A DNA stretch of 64,000 bases from Streptomyces justiciae. GTDB lineage: Bacteria; Actinomycetota; Actinomycetes; Streptomycetales; Streptomycetaceae. The notes beneath the pieces are model-generated. The model did no database searches. It saw only the letters and a program-made list of their open reading frames with translations, and was not told where the DNA came from. Every line of letters starts with the position of its first letter. Positions within the stretch are counted from its first letter, which is position 1. The translations under genes and the position numbers were made by a program. Positions 10,076 to 18,740 of this stretch are shown here, piece by piece. The DNA lies in assembly GCF_015163075.1 (NCBI RefSeq), contig NZ_JADDXU010000002.1:1-64000 (forward strand), in the 5' to 3' direction.

Positions 10076-11085
10076 CCGCGGCCCTCACAGAACTCGTCGA
10101 GGTGCCCCAAGTCCTCGACCGCAGCCGCGCGTTGGTGCGCCCCGCCCTGCGGTCGGCCGTGGATCGGCTGCACCCGTGGGTGGGTGAGATGGCCGCCTAC
10201 TCCTTCGGCTGGTGCGAGGTCGGGGGCGCGTCGGCGGTCGCGTCCGGCGGCAAGGGCGTGCGCCAGGCGCTGGCGGTGCTCGGCGCAGAGGCGGCGGGGG
10301 CGCCCGCTCGGGCCGGGGTGCCGGCCGCGGTGGCGGTGGAGCTGCTGCACACCTTCTCGCTGGTGCACGACGACATCATGGACGGCGACACGGCACGGCG
10401 GGGCCGCGCCACCGCCTGGAAGGCGTACGGCACCGGTCCCGCGGTGCTCGCAGGCGACGCGCTGTTCGCCCTGGCGGTCGAGACCCTCGCGGAGACGGGT
10501 CACGGGCCCGCCGCCGTCCGGCTGACGGCCCGGGCGCTCAGCGACCTGGTGCGCGGTCAGGCCGACGACCTGCTGTTCGCCGACCGGCCCTGGACCGGTC
10601 CGGGGCGGGTCCAGCCGGCCCAGTACCGGGCGATGGCCGAGCACAAGACGGGCGCGCTGCTGGGCTGTGCACTGGGGCTGGGTGCCCTGCTGGGCGGTGC
10701 CCCGGCGGCCGCGGTCGGCGCGCTCGACCGGGCCGGGCGGCACATCGGCATCGCGTTCCAGGTCGTCGACGACGTGCTGGGCATCTGGGGCGACCCCGCC
10801 GTCACCGGCAAGCCCGTGCACGCCGATCTCCGGGAACGGAAGAAGACGTACCCGGTGCTCGTCGCCCTCGACGCCCCGGGCCTCGCCGGGCTCCTGGAAA
10901 CCGGCGACCGCCCCGCCGAGGCGGCCACCCTCATCGAGGAGGCGGGTGGCCGGGCGGCGGCGCTCGCCGAGGCACGCCGGCATCTCGACGCCGCGCAGGC
11001 CTCGCTCGACGAGGTGCTCCTGGAGGCGACCGCGCTGCACGAGCTGCGGTGCCTGCTGGACTTCCTGGTCCGGCGCGACCTCTGA
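10072..11085 (+). CDS. Polyprenyl (trans-isoprenyl) diphosphate synthase
   Basis: A 337-residue prenyltransferase that condenses isopentenyl diphosphate with an allylic diphosphate. The first aspartate-rich motif is DDIMD in SLVHDDIMDGD. The second is a variant, DDVLGIWGD in FQVVDDVLGIWGD. The N-terminal stretch around YSFGW resembles polyprenyl transferases described as cargo of family 2 encapsulins, but no long disordered targeting tail is present and no shell gene occurs in the window, so that link is weak. The GTG start overlaps the stop of the TPR gene by the GTGA arrangement, so translation is probably coupled and affected by the amber codon upstream. Confidence 0.88.
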   Translation: MTAALTELVEVPQVLDRSRALVRPALRSAVDRLHPWVGEMAAYSFGWCEVGGASAVASGGKGVRQALAVLGAEAAGAPARAGVPAAVAVELLHTFSLVHDDIMDGDTARRGRATAWKAYGTGPAVLAGDALFALAVETLAETGHGPAAVRLTARALSDLVRGQADDLLFADRPWTGPGRVQPAQYRAMAEHKTGALLGCALGLGALLGGAPAAAVGALDRAGRHIGIAFQVVDDVLGIWGDPAVTGKPVHADLRERKKTYPVLVALDAPGLAGLLETGDRPAEAATLIEEAGGRAAALAEARRHLDAAQASLDEVLLEATALHELRCLLDFLVRRDL

Positions 11086-11168
11086 GGCGGCCGTCGGCGG
11101 AACCCGGTTGACCCGCACCGCGCGCCGCGTCAGGGTCGAAGCGGTGCGGGACGTCCGTACCGGGAAGG

Positions 11169-12137
11169 GTGACTGCCTTGATCGGGATCTCCGAGATCGA
11201 AGCCGCGGCCGAGCGGATCACCGGACATGTCGTCCGCACCCCCACCGTGCCGAGCCCCGGCCTGTCCGCGCTGCTCGGGGCTCCGGTCACCGCCAAGCTC
11301 GAACTGCTCCAGCGCACCGGCTCGTTCAAGGCACGCGGCGCGACCGCGAAGCTGCTCTCGCTGAGCGCGGCCGAGCGGGCCGCCGGTGTGGTCGCGGTCA
11401 GCGGCGGGAACCACGGCATCGCGCTCGCGATGACGGCCGCGGCCCTCCATGTGAAGGCCACGGTGGTCATGCCGCGCTCGGCGCCCGCCCGTGCCGTGGA
11501 GATCGCCGAGGCGGCCGGTGCCGCGGTGCGGCTGACCGAGGACATGGACGGCGCGTTCTCGCTCGTGACCCGCTTGCGCGACGAGGGACTGACGCTGGTC
11601 CACCCCTTCGACGACCCGCTGGTCGTCGCCGGGCAGGGCACCGTGGGGCTGGAGTTCGCGGAGGACGCCGGTGAGCTCACGGACGTCCTCGTCAGCATCG
11701 GGGGCGGCGGGCTGATCGCGGGGGTCGCGGCGGCGCTGCGGGCCCGGCGTCCGGGGGTGCGGATCTGGGGTGTGGAGACCGAGGGCGCCACGGCCATGTC
11801 GGAGGCGCTGGCGGCGGGCGGGCCGGTGCCGGTCGCGCTGTCGTCGATCGTGTCCACGCTCAGCGCCCCTGCCGTGTCGCAGCTGACGTACGACCATGTG
11901 TCGGCCCTGGTCGACGAGGTGCTCGTGGTCACCGACCGGGAGGCCGTGCAGGGTTCGCTCCAGCTCGCCGACCACGCCAAGGTGTGGGCCGAGCCCGCCG
12001 CCGGCTGTCTGCTGCCCGCGGCCCGGCGCGTGCTGGAGCGGGTCGGGGACGGTGCCCGGCTGGGACTGGTCGTCTGCGGCGGCAACGCGACAACCGGGGA
12101 CGTCATGGCGTGGGCGGAACGATTCGGCCTTCTCTGA
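11169..12137 (+). CDS. PLP-dependent serine/threonine dehydratase (threonine ammonia-lyase fold)
   Basis: A 322-residue fold-type II PLP enzyme. The Schiff-base lysine is K54 in TGSFKARGA, the substrate-binding loop is SGGNHG, and the phosphate-binding glycine loop is IGGGGLI. It lacks the C-terminal ACT regulatory domain of biosynthetic threonine deaminase, so a catabolic serine/threonine deaminase or a racemase-like activity is likely. GTG start, 83 bp behind the polyprenyl synthase. Confidence 0.88.
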   Translation: MTALIGISEIEAAAERITGHVVRTPTVPSPGLSALLGAPVTAKLELLQRTGSFKARGATAKLLSLSAAERAAGVVAVSGGNHGIALAMTAAALHVKATVVMPRSAPARAVEIAEAAGAAVRLTEDMDGAFSLVTRLRDEGLTLVHPFDDPLVVAGQGTVGLEFAEDAGELTDVLVSIGGGGLIAGVAAALRARRPGVRIWGVETEGATAMSEALAAGGPVPVALSSIVSTLSAPAVSQLTYDHVSALVDEVLVVTDREAVQGSLQLADHAKVWAEPAAGCLLPAARRVLERVGDGARLGLVVCGGNATTGDVMAWAERFGLL

Positions 12138-12168
12138 CCATTCGTCACCCATCCTTGACCAATCGTCA
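12135..12168. promoter_or_regulatory. Two TGAC-N5-GTCA palindromes, 21 bp apart
   Basis: TGACCATTCGTCA (12135-12147) and TGACCAATCGTCA (12156-12168) are near-identical, each an inverted repeat with 4-5 bp arms. A 21-bp centre-to-centre distance places them two helical turns apart on the same DNA face. They lie over the end of the dehydratase gene, upstream of the pseudokinase, a good geometry for cooperative binding by a dimeric regulator. Confidence 0.55.
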
Positions 12169-12284
12169 ATTCCCGCTCGGTGACTGCATGTCAGGAAAGC
12201 AGTTGCCATTCGGCTGAACACACCCCGTCGCGCCCTTCGTACCTGTGGGAAAGGTGAGAGCCAGGGGTTCAGCGAGGGATGACC

Positions 12285-13883
12285 ATGGTCAAGGCGCACG
12301 TCTCCACACAAGAGCTGGTCGCCGGACGGTACCGGCTCCTGGAGGTCCTCCACCGCGAGACCAACCGCGTCTGCTGGTACGGCGAGGACGTCGAGGCCGG
12401 CCGCCCCTGTCTCCTCACCCAGATCGGGTTGCCGCCGGACCCCGACGGGGAGAGCTCGCGGCGGGCCGTCGCCCGGGTCGTCCGGATGTCCGAGACCATG
12501 GGCCGGCTCTGTCCGGGCCGGGTCGCCGCGGTCGTCGACGCCGTCGAGGAGTACGGCACCCTGTGGACCGTCACCGAGTGGATCGAGGGCACCCCGCTGG
12601 GCGAACTCCTGGAGCGCCAGGGCACGTTCGACTACGCGCGCGCCGCCCGCATCGGCCTGGAGCTGCTCGACGTGCTGGAGGCCGGGCACGGCGAGGGCAT
12701 CACGCACGGCGAACTCAGCCCCGGCCAGGTGTTCGTGCGGGACGACGGCCCCCTCGTGGTGACCGGCTTCGGGCTGGCCGGCGCGACCCTCGCGCCCCGG
12801 GTCAGCGCACCGTCGTACGCCTCCCCGGAGCAGGCCCGTGACGAGCGGATCGGCCCGGCCGCGGACCTGTGGGCGCTCGGCGCGATGCTCTACACGATGG
12901 TCGAGGGCCGGCCACCGTTCCGGGACCGGGACAGCCCGTCGACGACGCTGAAGGGCGTGGACCGGCTGCCGCTGCGCAGCCCGGTGCGGGCCGGACCGCT
13001 CACCCCGACCGTGCAGGGGCTGCTCCGCAAGAACTCCCGGGAACGCCTCAGCCGCCAGCTGGTCCGCGAGGCCCTCACCCGCGTCGTGGACGAGGACCCC
13101 GACGCCGCTTCGGGCGAGGCCGCCCCGCCCCGGCTGCGCCGCCTGTACGCCGCCGGACCGGGCCGGAGCCGGCGCACGATGGCCGCGGGCACGGCACTGG
13201 CCGTCGTCACCGTGACCGCCGCGATCCTCGCCGCGACGGGTCAACTCCCCACGGATTCCGACGACTCCGCGGCAGACGCCCCACCGGTCAGACCGACCGC
13301 CTCGGCCACCGGTGGTCCGGCGGCCCCGCCCTCCCCGAAGCCGACGCCCACGCCCACGCCCACGGCGACTCCCACCCCCACACCCACCCCCGAGCCGACC
13401 AGCGCGGCCCCGTCACCGACCCCGGAGTTCCAGCACTACACCGCGCCTCAGGGCTTCTCCGTCTCGCTCCCCCGAGGCTGGGAGGTGCTGAGCACCAAGA
13501 CACAGGACGACCTGGCCTACCGGGTCGTCCTCGGCACCGAGGGCGATCCCCGCACACTCGCCGTCACCTACAGCACGCGCGTGGGCGACGACCCGGTCGC
13601 CGTCTGGCGGGACGACGTCGAGCCGTCGCTCCAGCAGTCCGGCGACTACCGACGCGTCGGGGACATCCGGGCGACGACGTACCAGGGCCGTGAGGCCGCC
13701 GACATGGAGTGGCTCGCCACCGTCGACGGCACCCGCGTGCAGACCCTGGGCCGGGGCTTCCTCATCGGCGGTGGCCGTGGCTACTCGCTGCGCTGGACGA
13801 CCCCGGCGGCCGACTGGGACGACGCCGCCAACCAGGAGGCCCTGGAGACGATCCTGCGGACCTTCGAGGTGCCGTCAGACTGA
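12285..13883 (+). CDS. Membrane-anchored Ser/Thr pseudokinase with extracellular C-terminal domain
   Basis: A 532-residue protein with a Hanks-type kinase fold (about 10-265), an arginine-rich juxtamembrane region, one transmembrane helix (about 299-318), a Pro/Thr-rich linker and an extracellular domain (about 390-532). All three catalytic signatures are degenerate. The VAIK lysine position reads LLTQIG, the HRDxKxxN loop reads HGELSPGQ (141-148), and DFG reads GFG (161-163). The structural motif YASPEQ and the E-helix region are kept. GAGGG lies 7 bases before the second ATG, which I take as the start. By inference it binds and signals rather than phosphorylates. Confidence 0.87.
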   Translation: MVKAHVSTQELVAGRYRLLEVLHRETNRVCWYGEDVEAGRPCLLTQIGLPPDPDGESSRRAVARVVRMSETMGRLCPGRVAAVVDAVEEYGTLWTVTEWIEGTPLGELLERQGTFDYARAARIGLELLDVLEAGHGEGITHGELSPGQVFVRDDGPLVVTGFGLAGATLAPRVSAPSYASPEQARDERIGPAADLWALGAMLYTMVEGRPPFRDRDSPSTTLKGVDRLPLRSPVRAGPLTPTVQGLLRKNSRERLSRQLVREALTRVVDEDPDAASGEAAPPRLRRLYAAGPGRSRRTMAAGTALAVVTVTAAILAATGQLPTDSDDSAADAPPVRPTASATGGPAAPPSPKPTPTPTPTATPTPTPTPEPTSAAPSPTPEFQHYTAPQGFSVSLPRGWEVLSTKTQDDLAYRVVLGTEGDPRTLAVTYSTRVGDDPVAVWRDDVEPSLQQSGDYRRVGDIRATTYQGREAADMEWLATVDGTRVQTLGRGFLIGGGRGYSLRWTTPAADWDDAANQEALETILRTFEVPSD

Positions 13884-15278
13884 GTCGCGGGGTGCCCGCA
13901 TCGCCCCGATGCGGGAGCTGTGCAGGGGCTGCGTGCGCCACTTCGCGGTGAACGTCCGGTCCGTGAGCGAGCAGGTCACATCCAGGTGGTGCGGCGTCTC
14001 CAGCAGCGCCACGTCGAGCACGAGCGTGTCCTCGTCGGTCCATCCCCCGCTCACCGCGGCCGGTACCGGGCCCTCGGTGACGGTCCAGCCGGGCTCACCG
14101 CACCCCAGCTCCAGCCGGTGCCCGTCCTCGACGAGGGTCACCCGTCGGCCGTCCGCGCCGACCTCCACGGCCGTCAGCCTGGGAAGACCCGCGCAGCCGC
14201 CGTCGTACGGCGTGAACGTGACGGCACCGTCCAGCTGTGCCGGTTTGCCCGCGGCCGGCGGCAGCGCGAGCCCGGCCATGCGCTCCGCGAGCGAGGCGTC
14301 CGCCTCCGGCGTGGTGCGACCGAACGCGGGGAGCAGATGCCGCCAGACCAGGTCGAGGACGGCCTGCATCTGGTCGGTGGCCCCGGTGAACGCGATCACG
14401 GCGTCCTGCTCGGGCAGCACGAGGCAGTACTGCCCGTACGCCCCGTCGCCGCGATAGCCGTGCTGCGACATCCAGAACTGGTAGCCGTACCCGTGCCGCC
14501 AGTCCGCCGACCAGCTCTCGTCCCCGCTGGCGATGTGGGACCGGGTCGCCTCCTCGACCCACCCCTCGGGCAGCACCCGCTCGCCCTCCCACACGCCGTC
14601 CTGGAGATAGAGCCGGCCGAGGCGGGCGATCGCGTCGGTGGTGGCGTGCAGTCCGCTGTAGCCGAGCTGGCGTCCGGTCCGGTCCGTCAGCCAGGCGACG
14701 TCGCCGATGCCGATCGGGTCGAAGAGGCGGGGACGCAGATAGTCGGTGAGGGTCTGGCCGGTGACCCGCTGGACGATCGCGGCGAGGGTGTAGGTGGTGG
14801 GCTGGTTGTAGGCGAAGACCGTGCCCGGGTCGCCGTCCGGCGGCAGCAGGAGGAAGCCGCGCACCGGCTCCTCCCGGTCCGCCGCCAGGGCCTGCTCATG
14901 GGTCTCGGCCGCGTGTCCGCTGGCCATCGTCGCGACATGCCGGACGAGCATCGCGCGGCTGCGCGGGTCGGTGATGTCGGCGTCGAACTCCGGGAAGTAC
15001 GAGATCACCGTGTCGTCGAGCCGGAGCAGCCCCTCGGCCACGGCGAACGCGGCGGCCGTGGCGGTGAAGCTCTTGCTGAGCGAGTACAGCAGGTGGGGGC
15101 GGTCGGCGGTGTACGGCGCCCACCAGCCGGAGGCCACGACCTTGCCGTGGCGCAGCAGCATCAGGCTGTGCGGCTCGATGTCGGGGGAGGCTTCCAGGGC
15201 GTCGAGGAAGGCGTGGACGCCGGACGCGTCGACGCCTTCGGCGGACGGGGTGCCCGTGGGCAGGGGGCGCACACTCAT
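13875..15278 (-). CDS. Serine hydrolase, beta-lactamase class C fold
   Basis: A 467-residue cytoplasmic-looking esterase/amidase of the beta-lactamase (class C/PBP4*) family. The SxxK motif is SLSK in YSLSKSFTA, and the tyrosine motif is YNQ in FAYNQPTTY. No signal peptide is seen. A strong GGGGGAGGA sits 7 bases before the ATG at 15278 and decides the start. The 3' end overlaps the pseudokinase gene by 9 bp tail to tail. Substrate unknown. Confidence 0.88.
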   Translation of the reverse strand: MSVRPLPTGTPSAEGVDASGVHAFLDALEASPDIEPHSLMLLRHGKVVASGWWAPYTADRPHLLYSLSKSFTATAAAFAVAEGLLRLDDTVISYFPEFDADITDPRSRAMLVRHVATMASGHAAETHEQALAADREEPVRGFLLLPPDGDPGTVFAYNQPTTYTLAAIVQRVTGQTLTDYLRPRLFDPIGIGDVAWLTDRTGRQLGYSGLHATTDAIARLGRLYLQDGVWEGERVLPEGWVEEATRSHIASGDESWSADWRHGYGYQFWMSQHGYRGDGAYGQYCLVLPEQDAVIAFTGATDQMQAVLDLVWRHLLPAFGRTTPEADASLAERMAGLALPPAAGKPAQLDGAVTFTPYDGGCAGLPRLTAVEVGADGRRVTLVEDGHRLELGCGEPGWTVTEGPVPAAVSGGWTDEDTLVLDVALLETPHHLDVTCSLTDRTFTAKWRTQPLHSSRIGAMRAPRDSV

Positions 15279-15362
15279 GCGGGCATCCTCCCCCGGCGGC
15301 CCCGCCATGATCCAGATGCCGGTCGGCCGTTTTCGGTGGCCCAGCCAGGGGACTCGCGGCTT

Positions 15363-16337
15363 ATGGTGCAAATCGGATACACGATGATGACCGAGCAGGC
15401 CGGGCCCCGAGAGCTGGTCGACCATGTGGTGCGCGCCGAGGAGGTCGGCTTCGACTTCTCGGTGACCTCGGACCACTACTTTCCGTGGCTGCGCTCGCAG
15501 GGTCACTCGCCGTACGCGTGGAGTGTGCTCGGCGCCGCCGCGCAGGCCACCTCGCGCATTCCGCTGATGACCTATGTGACGTGTCCGACGTTCCGCTACC
15601 ACCCGGCGGTCGTGGCCCAGAAGGCGGCGACGATGCAGTTGCTGTCGGAGGGCCGGTTCCGGCTGGGGCTGGGCTCGGGGGAGAATCTCAACGAGCATGT
15701 GGTGGGCGGCGGTTGGCCGTCCGTGGACGTGCGGCACGAGATGCTTCAGGAGGCGGTCGAGATCATCCGGGCGCTCTTCGCGGGCGGTCATGTGAACCGG
15801 CGGGGCACGCACTTCGACGTGGAGTCGGCCCGGTTGTGGGACCTGCCCGACGAGCCGGTGCCGATCGGCGTCGCCGTCTCCGGTGAGCAGTCCTGCGCGC
15901 TCGCGGGCCGGCTCGCGGACCTGGTGATCGCGACGGAGCCGAAGGCGGGCCTGCTGGACTCCTTCGACCGGCACGGCGGCGCGGGCAAGCCGCGCGTGGG
16001 CCAGCTGCCGGTCTGTTACGACCCCGACCGGGACACGGCCGTGCACCGGGCGCACGCCCAGTTCCGCTGGTTCGGCGGCGGCTGGAAGGTCAACTCCGAG
16101 CTGCCGCACCCCGATGCGTTCGAGTCGGCGACGCAGTTCGTGACACCGGACGATGTCACCGCGTCCATTCCGTGCGGCGACGACCCGGACGACTTCGTCG
16201 AGGCCGTACGTCCCTACGCGGACGCCGGTTTCACGGAGATCGCCCTGGTGCAGATCGGCGGCGAGTCGCAGCCGGCGTATCTGGACTGGGCGGAGAAGAC
16301 CCTGCTCCCGGCGCTCCACGACGCCCTGGACAGCTAG
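15363..16337 (+). CDS. F420-dependent LLM-class oxidoreductase (TIGR03557-like)
   Basis: A 324-residue luciferase-like monooxygenase-fold enzyme. SVTSDHYFPWL near the N terminus, the cofactor region GLGSGENLNEHVVG and the segment HPAVVAQKAATM match the F420-dependent glucose-6-phosphate dehydrogenase-like subgroup. Members use F420 for hydride transfer; the substrate here is not predictable. Divergent from the serine hydrolase, 84 bp apart. Confidence 0.85.
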   Translation: MVQIGYTMMTEQAGPRELVDHVVRAEEVGFDFSVTSDHYFPWLRSQGHSPYAWSVLGAAAQATSRIPLMTYVTCPTFRYHPAVVAQKAATMQLLSEGRFRLGLGSGENLNEHVVGGGWPSVDVRHEMLQEAVEIIRALFAGGHVNRRGTHFDVESARLWDLPDEPVPIGVAVSGEQSCALAGRLADLVIATEPKAGLLDSFDRHGGAGKPRVGQLPVCYDPDRDTAVHRAHAQFRWFGGGWKVNSELPHPDAFESATQFVTPDDVTASIPCGDDPDDFVEAVRPYADAGFTEIALVQIGGESQPAYLDWAEKTLLPALHDALDS

Positions 16338-16433
16338 ACACAGAGGGCCTGCCAAAGCATCGCCAATGGGTCGATATAGGCTGCCGGTCTGCACGTGTGC
16401 AGTCCCATCAGCCCCTCCTCAGGAGAGACACCT

Positions 16434-17477
16434 GTGACCCTAGCGATCGATCCGTCCGAGACGTCGGCCGAGACGTCCCCCGCGCCGCTGTCCGACCTCG
16501 TGGCGCGGGACGCCCGCGAGTTCGGCGTCTACGCGCGGACCGGCGGATGGGCCTTCGGCCTGATGGTGGCGCGCAGCGTCCGGCCTGGCGGGCAGGGCGC
16601 GGACGAGACGCCGAAGGTGTCGGCGAAGGAGTTCGCCGAGCTCGCCGGCTGCTCCGCCGACCGTGTCATGCGCTACTACAAGGCATGGGACCGGGCCGCC
16701 GACGACGGCATCGTCCCGCAGTTCGAGGCGCTCGCGCCGGGCCAGGAGGTGGAGCTGCCGGACGCCGACGTGTGGCTCAGCTACTACGTCTCCCGCAACA
16801 GCGCCACGTCCGAGCGCGGCACCGCCATCGCCGAGGCCGCCGAGGCGGAGGGCATCCGGCCGACGAAGGCGCTGGAGGTCGCCGAGAACCCGACCGCGCT
16901 GCGGGCCGCGATCCTCGCCGACCCCTCCACCGCCCGCGCCGCCCGCCAGGCGCTCCTGGACCGGGTGCGCGAGGACCCGGAGCTCCAGTCCGAGCTGGCC
17001 CGTGACGTCGTGCGCACCGACGACCTGAAGAAGGCCGTCGCCACCGAGAGCCGGGCCGCCGACCGGATCGGCTACGTCCGCCAGATCGCCGAGTCCGGCC
17101 AGATCAAGACCCCGGCCGGCCAGACCGTCGACGCGCCCGTCGACCTCCGCCAGGAGGCCGAGCGCCACCTCTCGCTCCTGGACGAGCTGGAGGACGACGA
17201 GGACACCGGCGAGTGGGCCACGGAGGCCTACGACACCATGAAGACCCTCGTCGTCGAGGCCGTGGAGGCCGACCCCGAACTCCGGGTCCAGGAACGGCGG
17301 ACGAAGTTCTACAGCAGTCTCCAGAAGGCGACGAAGGTCTTCGAGGAGCTGACCTTCGACGACGCGCAGGACTTCTACGAGGACGACATGGTCCAGCAGC
17401 TGGAGGAGTTGCAGCAGGCCATCGGCGCCTGCATCACCGCGTTGCGCGGGGCCCGCGGGAATCACTCTCCGGAGTGA
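16434..17477 (+). CDS. Conserved helix-turn-helix protein of unknown function
   Basis: A 347-residue acidic, largely helical protein. Residues about 60-90 (VSAKEFAELAGCSADRVMRYY) read as a helix-turn-helix, followed by long charged helices and a glutamate/aspartate-rich C-terminal part likely to mediate oligomerisation. AGGAGA precedes the GTG start. I do not recognise the family; it has the look of a Streptomyces-specific DNA-binding protein with some resemblance to ParB/KorB-type helical architecture. It is 62 bp upstream of the SsgA-like gene. Confidence 0.7.
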   Translation: MTLAIDPSETSAETSPAPLSDLVARDAREFGVYARTGGWAFGLMVARSVRPGGQGADETPKVSAKEFAELAGCSADRVMRYYKAWDRAADDGIVPQFEALAPGQEVELPDADVWLSYYVSRNSATSERGTAIAEAAEAEGIRPTKALEVAENPTALRAAILADPSTARAARQALLDRVREDPELQSELARDVVRTDDLKKAVATESRAADRIGYVRQIAESGQIKTPAGQTVDAPVDLRQEAERHLSLLDELEDDEDTGEWATEAYDTMKTLVVEAVEADPELRVQERRTKFYSSLQKATKVFEELTFDDAQDFYEDDMVQQLEELQQAIGACITALRGARGNHSPE

Positions 17478-17501
17478 GCATCTTGTGCGCGACAGGGGTA
17501 C
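17478..17501 (+). promoter_or_regulatory. SigB-family-type promoter motif upstream of the SsgA-like gene
   Basis: GCAT at 17478-17481, 14 bases, then GGGTAC at 17496-17501 fits the Streptomyces SigB-type consensus GNNT-N14-16-GGGTAY as I remember it. The predicted start of transcription is about 30 bases before the GTG at 17540. Known ssgB of S. coelicolor depends on a SigB-family factor, SigH, which supports the reading. Confidence 0.5.
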
Positions 17502-17539
17502 TAGAGGGGGCCAAGTCCGTTCTCCCCGGAGGCCCTCAG

Positions 17540-17974
17540 GTGAACCCCCTCGTGCACAAGTCCCTGGTCGTGCAGCTCCAGGCGGGCGTCACGCACCGTT
17601 TCCCCGTGCTCGCCCACCTGTCGTACGACGCCTCCGACCCGTTCGCCGTCACGGCGGTGTTCAGCCATGACGGCCGGGTCCTCGCCCGCTGGCGGCTCGA
17701 CCGGGAGATGCTCGCCGAGGGGCTGTTCAAGCCCGTCGGGCTGGGTGACGTACGCATGTGTCCCGTGTCCACGGGCATGGGGCACGAGCTGCGCATCGAG
17801 TTCCTCGGCGACGCCCACCCCGACGGCGGCCGGCATCACGCCGTGATCTTCGTGTGGGCCCCGGCGGTGACCACGTTCCTGCGCAGAACCCGGGAACTGG
17901 TCCCGCCGGGCAGCGAGCGGAGCGGGGTCGACGAGTTCCTCGCCGAGCTCTTCGCTCAGGACCGGGCTGAGTAG
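17540..17974 (+). CDS. SsgA-like protein (SALP), sporulation/cell-division regulator
   Basis: A 144-residue member of the actinomycete SsgA/SsgB family, which directs septum placement and peptidoglycan remodelling during sporulation. The family pattern is clear: LSYDASDPFAVTAVF, a RWRLDREMLAEGL segment like the ARDLLAEGL of SsgB, GLGDVRMCPV, and TTFLRRTRELVPPGSE before the acidic C terminus. GGAGG lies 7 bases before the GTG start. Which of the SsgB-G subtypes it belongs to is not decided. Confidence 0.88.
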   Translation: MNPLVHKSLVVQLQAGVTHRFPVLAHLSYDASDPFAVTAVFSHDGRVLARWRLDREMLAEGLFKPVGLGDVRMCPVSTGMGHELRIEFLGDAHPDGGRHHAVIFVWAPAVTTFLRRTRELVPPGSERSGVDEFLAELFAQDRAE

Positions 17975-18038
17975 CCGTACTCATGCCCGGCGCGCGCGGT
18001 GCCAGCACGATGGGGCTCCGACGAAAAGGAGCCTGAAC

Positions 18039-18740
18039 ATGACAGCAGTGCGCCGCCCGCTGCCCACCCTCCTCGCGGGGGCCGTGGTAGTGGGGATGGT
18101 CCTCTCCGCGTGGGGCCCGAAGGACCGCACCACCTGGTTCCTGGAGACCGTGTGGGTGCTGGTGGGCCTGCCGCTGATCGTGCTGGCCCGGCGCCGCTTC
18201 CCGCTCACCGACCTGCTGTGCTGTCTGCTGGCCGTGCACGCGGTGGTGCTGATGGTGGGCGGCCACTACACCTACGCGCAGGTGCCGCTCGGGAACTGGC
18301 TGCGCGACGAACTGGGCCTGGAGCGCAATCCGTACGACCGTTTCGGCCACCTCATGCAGGGCTTCGTACCGGCCGTCCTGGTACGGGAGTTGCTCAGCCG
18401 CACCTCACCGCTGCGCGGCAGCCGTTGGCTGGCGCCGCTGACGGTGTGCGCGTGCCTCGCCTTCAGTGCCGTCTTCGAGATGCTGGAGTGGCTGGCCGCG
18501 GTGGTCGGCGGTCAGGCGGCGGACGCGTTCCTCGCGACGCAGGGGGATGTGTGGGACACGCAGTGGGACATGTTCTGCGCGCTCCTCGGGGCGACCGTGT
18601 CGGTGCTGGTGCTGAGCCGTGTGCACGACCGTCAGCTGTCGAAACTGCCGCTCCCGGACGTCACTTCGTCGTATAGCGGCGCCGCACCCACAGCGGGACG
18701 ACGAACCAGCACACGAGGTACCACGCCACTACCGCGGTGA
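18039..18740 (+). CDS. DUF2238 (YjdF-like) integral membrane protein
   Basis: A 233-residue polytopic membrane protein with about six hydrophobic helices. The family signature is GGHYTYAQVPLGNWL followed by RNPYDRFGHLMQGFVPA and the acidic helix FEMLEWLAA. AAGGAG lies 8 bases before the ATG. Function is unknown in the family. The last 80 bp overlap the convergent DUF6328 gene; the C-terminal about 25 residues (after LSKLPLP) look non-conserved and low-complexity, as if the gene had read through a lost stop. Confidence 0.85.
   Translation: MTAVRRPLPTLLAGAVVVGMVLSAWGPKDRTTWFLETVWVLVGLPLIVLARRRFPLTDLLCCLLAVHAVVLMVGGHYTYAQVPLGNWLRDELGLERNPYDRFGHLMQGFVPAVLVRELLSRTSPLRGSRWLAPLTVCACLAFSAVFEMLEWLAAVVGGQAADAFLATQGDVWDTQWDMFCALLGATVSVLVLSRVHDRQLSKLPLPDVTSSYSGAAPTAGRRTSTRGTTPLPR

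Noticed and set aside
10072..11085. Polyprenyl synthase as cargo of a family 2 encapsulin
   Set aside because: Some resemblance around YSFGW, but no shell protein gene in the window and no long disordered targeting segment, so not claimed.
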